64,000 nucleotides of DNA, taken from Modestobacter sp. Leaf380 (GTDB lineage: Bacteria; Actinomycetota; Actinomycetes; Mycobacteriales; Geodermatophilaceae). The DNA lies in assembly GCF_001424485.1 (NCBI RefSeq), contig NZ_LMQC01000001.1, positions 5,755 to 69,754 of the forward strand. Reading direction: 5' to 3'. The notes under the pieces were generated by a model. It did not search any database, had not been told where the DNA came from, and saw only the letters and a list, made by a program, of their open reading frames with translations. The stretch's first letter is position 1. Every line of letters begins with the position of its first letter. The position numbers were made by a program, and so were the translations under genes. Below are positions 55,779 to 64,000 of the stretch, in pieces.

Positions 55779-57329
55779 TCAGCGGCCCTGGTCCCGGAAC
55801 TGGCTGAAGTCCAGCTTGCTCAGGTCCGGCAGTGCCTGGCCCGGCGGCAGGCCGGGGACCCCGCCGGGCGCTCCCCCGCCGGCGGACCCACCGGCCCCGG
55901 GCGCTCCGCCGATGGCCCGCCGGGCCGGGGGCTTCTTGCCCTTCTGCTTCTTCCCCTTGCGGGGGGCGGCCTGGATCTGCCGGCCGCGGGCCTTCTTCGA
56001 CATCGGGCCCATGCCGGGCATGCCCATGCTGCCGGCCATCTGGCCCATCATCTTCTGGGCCTGGACGAAGCGCTCCAGCAGCGAGTTGACCTCGGTGACG
56101 GTGACCCCGGAGCCGTTGGCGATCCGGACCCGCCGCGAGGCGTTGATGATCTTGGGGGTGACCCGCTCGGCGGGGGTCATGGACCGGATGATGGCCGCGG
56201 TGCGGTCCAGGTCCCGGTCGTCGACCTGCTTGAGCTGCTCCTTCATCTGCCCGGCGCCCGGGAGCATGCCGAGCAGGTTCGCGATCGGGCCCATCTTGCG
56301 GATGGCCAGCATCTGCTCGAGGAAGTCCTCGAGGGTGAAGCCCTCCCGGCTGGCCAGCTTGCCGGCCATGGCCTCGGCCTGGTCGGCGTCGAAGGCCTGC
56401 TCGGCCTGCTCGATGAGGGTGAGGACGTCGCCCATGCCCAGGATGCGCGAGGCCATCCGCTCGGGGTGGAAGACGTCGAAGTCGGTGAGCTTCTCACCGG
56501 TGGAGGCGAACATGATCGGCTCGCCGGTCACGCCGCGGACGCTGAGCGCGGCGCCACCGCGGGCGTCGCCGTCGAGCTTGGTCAGCACGACGCCGGAGAA
56601 CCCGACGCCCTCCTGGAAGGCGATCGCGGTGGTGACGGCGTCCTGGCCGATCATCGCGTCGACGACGAAGAGCGTCTCGTCGGGCTGGACGGCGTCCCGG
56701 ATGCCGGCGGCCTGGGCCATCAGCTCGGCGTCGATGCCCAGCCGGCCGGCGGTGTCGACGACCACGACGTCGTGCATGGTGCGCCGGGCGTGGTCGATCG
56801 AGTCCCGGGCGACCTGGACCGGGTCGCCGACGCCGTTGCCCGGCTGCGGGGCGTACACGTCGACCCCGGCCTGGCCGGCGACGATGGACAGCTGGTTGAC
56901 CGCGTTGGGGCGCTGCAGGTCGCAGGCCACCAGCAGCGGGGTGTGGCCCTGCGCCTTGAGCCAGCGCCCGAGCTTGCCGGCCAGGGTGGTCTTGCCGGCG
57001 CCCTGGAGGCCGGCCAGCATGATCACCGTCGGGGACTGCTTGGCGAAGCGGATCCGCCGGGTCTCCCCGCCGAGGACGCCGACGAGCTCCTCGTTGACGA
57101 TCTTGATGATCTGCTGGGCCGGGTTCAGCGCCTGGCTGACCTCGGCACCGCGGGCGCGCTCCTTGACCGCGGTGATGAAGGACCGCACCACCGGCAGGGC
57201 GACGTCGGCCTCGAGCAGCGCGATGCGGATCTCGCGGGCGGTCGCGTCGATGTCGGCCTCGGACAGCCGGCCCTTGCCGCGCAGTCCGGTGAAGACCGCG
57301 TCGAGCCGGTCGGACAGGGTCTCGAACAC
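55779..57329 (-). CDS. ffh: Signal recognition particle protein Ffh
   Basis: The 516-residue SRP54 GTPase binds signal sequences on the ribosome and works with FtsY. The NG domain has GLQGAGKTTLAGKL near residue 105, DTAGRLGIDAELM and TKLDGDARGG; the M domain is rich in Met (MAGSMGMPGMGPM), followed by a basic, Gly/Pro-rich tail. The partner ftsY is at the right end of the window. Start at ATG 57329. Confidence 0.97.
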   Translation of the reverse strand: MFETLSDRLDAVFTGLRGKGRLSEADIDATAREIRIALLEADVALPVVRSFITAVKERARGAEVSQALNPAQQIIKIVNEELVGVLGGETRRIRFAKQSPTVIMLAGLQGAGKTTLAGKLGRWLKAQGHTPLLVACDLQRPNAVNQLSIVAGQAGVDVYAPQPGNGVGDPVQVARDSIDHARRTMHDVVVVDTAGRLGIDAELMAQAAGIRDAVQPDETLFVVDAMIGQDAVTTAIAFQEGVGFSGVVLTKLDGDARGGAALSVRGVTGEPIMFASTGEKLTDFDVFHPERMASRILGMGDVLTLIEQAEQAFDADQAEAMAGKLASREGFTLEDFLEQMLAIRKMGPIANLLGMLPGAGQMKEQLKQVDDRDLDRTAAIIRSMTPAERVTPKIINASRRVRIANGSGVTVTEVNSLLERFVQAQKMMGQMAGSMGMPGMGPMSKKARGRQIQAAPRKGKKQKGKKPPARRAIGGAPGAGGSAGGGAPGGVPGLPPGQALPDLSKLDFSQFRDQGR

Positions 57330-57402
57330 AACACGTCCTCACGCAGGTGGATCAGGGACGGTCCCGACGCACGGGACCGCTCCCCAGGGTATCGAGCGAC
57401 GC

Positions 57403-57579
57403 TCAGGCGGCCTGCTGCCACAGCGTGGCGGCACCCGGGGCGCCCAGCAGCAGCGCGTCGCCACAGCCCGTGCAGACCCACTCGGGGCAGTCCAGCCCGT
57501 CCTCGGCGTGCCCGTCGGCGCAGGGCGGCTGCTCCACCACGGTCTCCTCGGCACAGACGGCGCAGTCGTAGAGCTCCAC
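57403..57579 (-). CDS. Small Cys-rich, probable zinc-ribbon protein
   Basis: The 58-residue protein has cysteines at 6, 9, 20, 31, 36 and 39 and His24, in CxxC pairs (CAVC and CTGC), so it could bind one or two zinc ions. The GTG at 57579 is preceded by GGGAGG at good distance; the longer frame has no such site. The gene lies alone between glnD and ffh. No family is recognised and no function is inferred. Confidence 0.65.
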   Translation of the reverse strand: MELYDCAVCAEETVVEQPPCADGHAEDGLDCPEWVCTGCGDALLLGAPGAATLWQQAA

Positions 57580-57684
57580 GGTGACCTCCCGGTGTCGCGG
57601 CCGACGGCGTGCCCGTCGACCTGGGAGGGACCGTGCCACGGGGGTACGACAGGACCGCCCACGCCGAGGACGCGGCAGGGCCGG

Positions 57685-60051
57685 TCAGCCCGGGGACACC
57701 CCCGCGGCGGCCGACAGCAGCGCCTGCTCCGCCCGCGCCCGCTGGCCCGCGTCGACCGGCGTGCCGGAGGGGTCGGCCAGGTAGAAGGCGTCGACGGCGT
57801 CGGCACCCAGGGTCTCCACCGAGGCGGAGGTGACGTCCAGGCCCTCCCCCGCCAGGGCCGCAGTGAGCCGGTAGAGCAGCCCGGCCCGGTCACCGGCCCG
57901 GACCTCGACCAGGGTGTTCGCCGCCCCGGTCGCCTCGGCGTCGAACCAGGCCACCCGCGGCGGGGCACCCCGGACGCCGTCCTGGCTGTAGTCCTTCTCC
58001 CGCTGGGCCAGTCGCTGCGCCAGTGGGAGGCTGCCCTCCAGGGCGGCCCGCACGCCGTCGGCCAGGATCTCCGGGACCGGGGCCCGCCCGAAGCGGGGCC
58101 GGACGGCGAACACCTGCGTCGCGTGCCCGCCCTCCACGGTCACCCGGGCGGCGCGCACGTCGAGCTGGTTGAGCGCCAGGACCCCGGCGCACAGGCTGAA
58201 CAGGCCGGGCCGGTCCGGGGCGCCGATGGTGACCTGCTGGCCGTCGACGACGTCCTCGATGCCGACGGTGACCGGCTGGGTCGGGCCCGGGATGGCCGGT
58301 GCGGGGACGGTGGCCAGCGGGTCGCTGGGCTCCAGCACCGGCTCGGGCACGGTGGTGCTCCCCAGCCGGGCGGCGACCCGGCCGACCAGCGCGGCGACCA
58401 GGTGCGCCTTCCACGGCGACCAGGCCGAGGTGGAGGTGGCGGCGCCGTCGGCCTGGGCCAGGGCGTGCAGCAGCTGCAGCAGGGCGGCGTCGCCGTCGAT
58501 GGCCTCCACGACCCGGTCGACGGTCGCCGGGTCGTCGATGTCGCGGTGGGTGGCGACGTCGGGCAGCAGCAGGTGGCAGCGCACCATCGCCACCAGCATG
58601 TCCACGTCGGGCGGGGCGAACCCCATCCGGGTGGCCATCTCCCCGATCACGACCACCCCGACGTCGGTGTGGTCCCCGGGCCAGCCCTTGCCGATGTCGT
58701 GCAGCAGCGCGCCGACCAGCAGCAGGTCGGGGCGGTCGACGTCCCGGGTGAGCTCGGCGGCGGCCGCGGCGGCCTCCACCAGGTGCCGGTCGACGGTGAA
58801 CCGGTGCCACGGGTGACGCTGGGGCAGCGACCGGACCCGGTCCCACTCCGGCAGCATCCGGGCCAGCAGTCCCTCCTGGTCCAGCTGCTCGAGCACCGGC
58901 ACGGCACTGCGGCCACTGGCCAGCAGTCGCAGGAAGGACCAGCGCACCTCCGGCGGCCACGGCTCGGGCAGCGGCGGGGCGTGCACGGCGAGCACCTTGA
59001 GCGTGTAGGGCGACAGCAGCAGGTCCGCGCGGGCGGCGGCCGCGGCACCGCGCAGCACCAGGCCGGGGTCGACGGCGGGGCGGGCGTCACGGGCCAGCAC
59101 GACCTCGTCGCCCTGGCGCACCAGGCCCTCGGCCAGCGGCTCCCGGCGGACCCGGCGGTAGCGGGTGCGCGGCCGGCGGACCAGGGCGGCGTCGACCCGG
59201 CGCCAGGTCTCGTCGGCGACGAAGGCCAGCCGGCGGCCGGCCAGGCTCACCTGGCGGATGAGGGCGTCGTCGTCGGCGAGCCCGAGGGCCTGGGCGACAC
59301 CACGCTGCTCCTGTCGCACCAGCACGTCCGAGGCCCGGCGCGACCGCCGACGGAGCTCGTCGCGCACGTCGACCAGGAAGGCGTAGGCCTCCCCCGCGTC
59401 GGCCGGCGGCTCGTCGACCAGCTGGGCGGTGGACAGCGCGCGCAGCACCTGGCCCTCGCGGAGACCGCCGTAGGCCTCCTTGAGGTCGGGCTCCAGCAGG
59501 AAACCCAGCTCCCCCACGGTGCGGACCCGCCCGCGGCGGATGTCGCGCAGCTCGGGCAGCAACCGGGCGGCGTGCTGCCGCCAGCTGGCCAGCGTCGCGG
59601 TCCGCAGCCGGGCGGCCAGCTCGGCGTCCCCGGCCACGTGCCGGACGTCGAGCAGCCCGAGCCCGGCCTTCACGTCGGTCCCCGCCACCTGGACGGCCTC
59701 GGCGACGGTGCGCACGGAGTGGTCCAGCTTGTGGCCGGCGTCCCAGACGGGGTACCAGAGCGCGTCGGCCAGGGCGCCGATCTCGGGACGGCCGTCGTGC
59801 ACCAGGACCAGGTCCAGGTCCCCGTACGGGGCCGGTTCCCGGCGGCCCAGGCTGCCGACCGCGACCAGCGCGACGCCGGTGCCGGCCGGGGCGGGGCTCT
59901 GCCCACGGCGCGGGGCCGGGCGGGGGGTGGCCGCGACGGCGGCGTCGAGCAGTCCGCCCAGCCAGGTGTCGAGGGCGGCGACCCGTCCGACGCGGGGCAG
60001 CGCGGCCAGCTCGGCGGGGTCGGGGGCCGTGACGGCCCGCAGCTCGGTCAC
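57685..60051 (-). CDS. glnD: [Protein-PII] uridylyltransferase/removing enzyme GlnD
   Basis: The 788-residue enzyme modifies PII proteins according to glutamine level. The nucleotidyltransferase domain has GSLGRREPAPYGDLDL near residue 67; the HD domain LLHDIGKGWPGDHTDVG near 452 performs de-modification; two ACT domains (about 600-680 and 705-780) sense glutamine. In actinobacteria the homologue adenylylates rather than uridylylates GlnK. The GTG at 60051 has GAGGTG upstream. It follows glnB but behind a terminator. Confidence 0.95.
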   Translation of the reverse strand: MTELRAVTAPDPAELAALPRVGRVAALDTWLGGLLDAAVAATPRPAPRRGQSPAPAGTGVALVAVGSLGRREPAPYGDLDLVLVHDGRPEIGALADALWYPVWDAGHKLDHSVRTVAEAVQVAGTDVKAGLGLLDVRHVAGDAELAARLRTATLASWRQHAARLLPELRDIRRGRVRTVGELGFLLEPDLKEAYGGLREGQVLRALSTAQLVDEPPADAGEAYAFLVDVRDELRRRSRRASDVLVRQEQRGVAQALGLADDDALIRQVSLAGRRLAFVADETWRRVDAALVRRPRTRYRRVRREPLAEGLVRQGDEVVLARDARPAVDPGLVLRGAAAAARADLLLSPYTLKVLAVHAPPLPEPWPPEVRWSFLRLLASGRSAVPVLEQLDQEGLLARMLPEWDRVRSLPQRHPWHRFTVDRHLVEAAAAAAELTRDVDRPDLLLVGALLHDIGKGWPGDHTDVGVVVIGEMATRMGFAPPDVDMLVAMVRCHLLLPDVATHRDIDDPATVDRVVEAIDGDAALLQLLHALAQADGAATSTSAWSPWKAHLVAALVGRVAARLGSTTVPEPVLEPSDPLATVPAPAIPGPTQPVTVGIEDVVDGQQVTIGAPDRPGLFSLCAGVLALNQLDVRAARVTVEGGHATQVFAVRPRFGRAPVPEILADGVRAALEGSLPLAQRLAQREKDYSQDGVRGAPPRVAWFDAEATGAANTLVEVRAGDRAGLLYRLTAALAGEGLDVTSASVETLGADAVDAFYLADPSGTPVDAGQRARAEQALLSAAAGVSPG

Positions 60052-60108
60052 GGGGGCACCTCGTTCCGTGCGGGGACGGCGTCCGTGCCGTCGCGGTGGG
60101 TGGAACGG

Positions 60109-60149
60109 CGTCGGCCGGGGCGGTGGGAGACCCACCACCCCGGCCGACG
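60109..60149 (-). terminator. Terminator between glnB and glnD
   Basis: CGTCGGCCGGGG (60109-60120) pairs with CCCCGGCCGACG (60138-60149) over 12 bp. After one mismatch, an inner 6-bp stem GGTGGG/CCCACC closes with an AGA loop. It lies 16 nt after the glnB stop and separates amtB-glnB from glnD. Confidence 0.85.
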
Positions 60150-60165
60150 TCGACGGGCTGAGCGA

Positions 60166-61838
<1,673 letters not shown>

Positions 61839-62198
61839 GGCAACCTCCTGACATCGGTCGTCGGCCATCGGCCGCATCGGGGGCCCGGGAGGGCGGGGGC
61901 GGGGTGCCGGGCGCAGGCCCGGCAGAGCTGCGCGATCGGGCTGCGCGGTGGTGTGCGGTGGTGTGCGGTGGTGCGGTGCTGGTGTGGGGACACCGTGCCC
62001 AGACCGTGTTTCCGACGGGGTCCTGGACGTGTTTCGGGACCGTGAACACGTCCGCGCGTGTCGTCCCCCCGTGTTCCGGACGTGTTGCGTGGGCCCGACC
62101 GGCGCCGTCGGTGTGTCGATCGCCACCCCTCCCTGTGCGGTCCGGGTCCTTCTTGCGAACGCTGTGCAGGTGCCAGAGGAGTGCAATAAGGTCCGCCC
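61839..62198. promoter_or_regulatory. Divergent control region of amtB and the nickel permease gene
   Basis: These 360 nt carry no gene. They hold, on the amtB side, the AGGAGG site, a tandem repeat of about 10 nt (GTGTGCGGTG at 61951-61960 and 61961-61970) and two GAAAC boxes with an upstream GTTCAC. On the permease side there is a less GC-rich patch, TTCTTGCGAACG, and GTGCAATAAGG. No cobalamin or NiCo riboswitch signature was seen. Confidence 0.6.
62008..62047 (-). promoter_or_regulatory. Candidate GlnR operator upstream of amtB
   Basis: On the minus strand GTTCAC (62042-62047), 6 nt, GAAAC (62031-62035), then 18 nt to GAAAC (62008-62012). GlnR in Streptomyces binds gnTnAC-n6-GaAAc pairs with 22-nt spacing; here the repeat spacing is 23 nt, so the match is good but not perfect. 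Confidence 0.5.
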
Positions 62199-63308
62199 GT
62201 GACGCTCACCGCACCGACCACCGCCGCCGACGGGCGCGCGGGGTTCACCCGCCCCGACCGCCGCCGGATCGCGGCCATGACCGCCGTCGTCGTGGTCCTG
62301 CACGTGGTCGGCTGGGGAGTGCTCGTCCTCGGGGTCGCCCCGCAGCGGCTGGACCTGGGCAGCGCCGGGGTCCTCGGGGTCGGCGTGGGCCTGACCGCCT
62401 ACCTGCTCGGCGTGCGGCACGCCTTCGACGCCGACCACATCGCCACGATCGACAACACCACCCGCAAGCTCGTCGGCGAGGGACGCTCCGCCGTCGGCAC
62501 CGGGTTCTGGTTCTCCCTGGGCCACTCCTCGGTGGTGCTGGTGGCCAGCGTGCTGCTCGCGGTCGGCGTGCAGTCCGTCGCCGGCGTCATCCAGGACGGC
62601 GACTCGAGCACCGCGCAGACCCTGGGGCTCATCGGCACCCTGGTCGCCGGGGGCTTCCTGCTGCTGATCGGCCTGATGAACCTGGCCTCCGTCGTCGGCA
62701 TCGCGAAGGTCTTCCGCGGCATGCGGTCCGGCGAGCTCGACGAGGCCCAGCTGGAGCACCACCTGCACAACCGCGGGTTCCTGGCCCGACTGCTCAACCG
62801 GGTCACCCGCCGGGTCAGCAAGCCCTGGCACCTCTACCCGGTGGGCCTGCTGATGGGCCTGGGCTTCGACACCGCGACCCAGGTCGGGCTGCTGGTGCTC
62901 ATCGCCGGCTCCGCGGCGTTCGTGCTGCCCTGGTACGCGATCGTCGTCCTGCCGGTGCTCTTCATGGCCGGGATGAGCCTGTTCGACACCGCCGACGGCA
63001 TCCTGATGACCCGCGCCTACGGCTGGGCCCTGGTCAAGCCGGTCCGCAAGGTGTTCTACAACCTGACCGTCACGGTGCTGTCGGTGGTCGTCGCGCTCGT
63101 CGTCGGCACGATGGTGCTGATCGGCCTGCTGGTCGAGCGGCTGGGCATCGACAGCGGCCCGCTGGCCTGGATCGCCTCGCTGGACCTGGACTACGTCGGC
63201 TTCGCGATCGTCGGGCTGTTCGTCGTCACCTGGGGTCTGGCGCTGGCGGTCTGGCGCTACGGCCGCATCGAGGAACGCTGGCAGCCCGAGGCCGCCCCGC
63301 ACCACTGA
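62199..63308 (+). CDS. NiCoT-family nickel/cobalt permease (HoxN/NixA type)
   Basis: The 369-residue protein has eight or so membrane helices. The family signature RHAFDADHIATIDN (His74, Asp79 and His80) lies in helix II, followed by FSLGHSSVVL, LGFDTATQVGLL and MAGMSLFDTADG. NiCoTs take up Ni2+ and/or Co2+ with high affinity; the sequence does not decide which. It sits on the plus strand between amtB and ftsY, in a place where most actinobacteria have no such gene. The window also contains larB and larE, which need nickel. Confidence 0.93.
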   Translation: MTLTAPTTAADGRAGFTRPDRRRIAAMTAVVVVLHVVGWGVLVLGVAPQRLDLGSAGVLGVGVGLTAYLLGVRHAFDADHIATIDNTTRKLVGEGRSAVGTGFWFSLGHSSVVLVASVLLAVGVQSVAGVIQDGDSSTAQTLGLIGTLVAGGFLLLIGLMNLASVVGIAKVFRGMRSGELDEAQLEHHLHNRGFLARLLNRVTRRVSKPWHLYPVGLLMGLGFDTATQVGLLVLIAGSAAFVLPWYAIVVLPVLFMAGMSLFDTADGILMTRAYGWALVKPVRKVFYNLTVTVLSVVVALVVGTMVLIGLLVERLGIDSGPLAWIASLDLDYVGFAIVGLFVVTWGLALAVWRYGRIEERWQPEAAPHH

Positions 63309-63353
63309 GGGCGCGGGGCGGAGGCTCGGGCGCGGGGGCCCAGGCCCAGGCGT

Positions 63354-64000
63354 TCAGGCGCCGACCAGTGCCTCGGCGAACGCCCGCGGCTCGAAGGGCG
63401 CCAGGTCGTCGGCCCCCTCGCCGAGCCCGATCAGCTTCACCGGGATGCCCAGCTCGCGCTGGACCGAGACCACGATGCCGCCCTTGGCGGTGCCGTCGAG
63501 CTTGGTGAGCACGATGCCGGTGACCGTCACGGCCTCGGTGAAGACCCGGGCCTGCACGATCCCGTTCTGCCCGGTGGTGGCGTCCAGCACCAGCAGCACC
63601 TCGTCGACCGGGCTCTGCTTCTCCACGACGCGCTTGACCTTGCCCAGCTCGTCCATCAGACCGCTCTTGGTGTGCAGCCGCCCGGCGGTGTCCACCAGCA
63701 CGGCGTCCACGTCGGCCTCCCGACCGGCCTTGACCGCCTCGAAGGCCACCGAGGCGGGGTCCCCGCCCTCCCGGCCCCGGACGGTGACGACGCCGACGCG
63801 CTCGCCCCAGGTCTCCAGCTGGTCGGCGGCGGCGGCGCGGAAGGTGTCGGCCGCGCCCAGCAGCACGCTGCGACCGTCGCCCACCAGGACCCGGGCGATC
63901 TTGCCGCAGGTGGTGGTCTTGCCGGCGCCGTTGACCCCGACGACCAGGACGACGGCCGGGCGGTCCAGCTCGGCGTCGGTGGCCAGCGTGCGGTCCATGT
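63354..64000 (-). CDS. ftsY: Signal recognition particle receptor FtsY (5' part outside window)
   Basis: The C-terminal 215 or so residues of the NG domain are present: VGVNGAGKTTTCGKIARVL, LLGAADTFRAAAADQLE, VDTAGRLHTKSGLMDELGK, LTKLDGTAKGGI and the final GLGEGADDLAPFEP. The gene continues past the right edge, so its start and N-terminal acidic/membrane-binding region are missing. FtsY docks the SRP-ribosome complex at the membrane. It converges with the nickel permease, 45 nt apart. Confidence 0.95.
   Translation of the reverse strand, partial: MDRTLATDAELDRPAVVLVVGVNGAGKTTTCGKIARVLVGDGRSVLLGAADTFRAAAADQLETWGERVGVVTVRGREGGDPASVAFEAVKAGREADVDAVLVDTAGRLHTKSGLMDELGKVKRVVEKQSPVDEVLLVLDATTGQNGIVQARVFTEAVTVTGIVLTKLDGTAKGGIVVSVQRELGIPVKLIGLGEGADDLAPFEPRAFAEALVGA

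Noticed and set aside
61951-61970. Short GTGTGCGGTG repeat as a functional element
   Set aside because: Only two full copies in low-complexity GT-rich DNA; I mention it in the region entry but see no function.
61839-62198. Cobalamin or NiCo riboswitch before the permease
   Set aside because: No B12 box or NiCo consensus modules could be found by eye.

Overview
The window is very GC-rich chromosomal DNA from an actinobacterium. Three things point to a sporulating or differentiating, Geodermatophilaceae/Frankiales-like lineage: the gene order, the many GTG starts, and a WhiG-type sigma factor next to xerC, dprA, comM and rpsB. The genus is an inference. Almost every gene is on the minus strand. 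From memory of the Mycobacterium tuberculosis map, the order dapB - pnp - rpsO - ribF - truB - dinF-like - nrnA - rbfA - infB - ylxR - nusA - rimP - (PBP lipoprotein) - ispG - rip1 - dxr - rlmN - cdsA - frr - pyrH - tsf - rpsB - xerC - dprA - comM - rnhB - lepB - rplS - trmD - rimM - rpsP - ffh - glnD - glnB - amt - ftsY follows the conserved Rv2773c to Rv2921c stretch.

Layout. Positions 1-263 hold the promoter and leader of a ribosomal RNA operon that leaves the window on the left. 535-5982 carry dapB, a VanZ-like protein, an M16 peptidase, pnp and rpsO. 6150-10283 hold ribF followed by an accessory block: ilvE, an IsdG/MhuD-like heme monooxygenase, larB and larE. 10313-20195 form the translation cluster truB, MATE exporter, nrnA, a disordered protein, rbfA, DUF503, infB, ylxR, nusA, rimP. 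20446-23034 is a plus-strand island with a Tat-type lipoprotein, a ferritin-like DUF4439 protein and a divergent Nramp-like transporter. 23041-29676 carry a penicillin-binding lipoprotein, a GNAT enzyme, ispG, rip1 and dxr.

30188-38141 hold rlmN, a SPOUT methyltransferase, cdsA, frr, pyrH, tsf and rpsB. 38466-45845 hold an M23 peptidase, two membrane proteins, a methyltransferase, whiG, xerC, dprA, comM and yraN. 45961-52332 hold a DUF2469 gene, rnhB, an atypical response regulator, lepB, rplS, a NUDIX gene, trmD, rimM, khpA and rpsP. 52464-64000 hold a glyoxalase-like gene, proS, an amidohydrolase, ffh, a Cys-rich mini-protein, glnD, glnB, amtB, a nickel/cobalt permease and the 3' part of ftsY.

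How it works together. The core is ribosome assembly, translation and co-translational targeting, combined with isoprenoid (dxr, ispG), lipid (cdsA), lysine/cell-wall (dapB, PBP) and nitrogen (amtB, glnB, glnD) genes. Minus-strand genes are often coupled by 1-4 nt overlaps, and clear hairpin terminators separate the transcription units. The least ordinary parts are: the Lar nickel-cofactor genes plus a NiCoT permease without LarC; the heme-degrading enzyme next to them; the Nramp-like protein lacking the metal-binding motifs; a rip1 gene whose only plausible start is CTG; an M23 gene with no nearby stop codon; and an atypical response regulator preceded by a WhiG-like promoter. No insertion sequence, prophage, CRISPR array or tRNA was seen.
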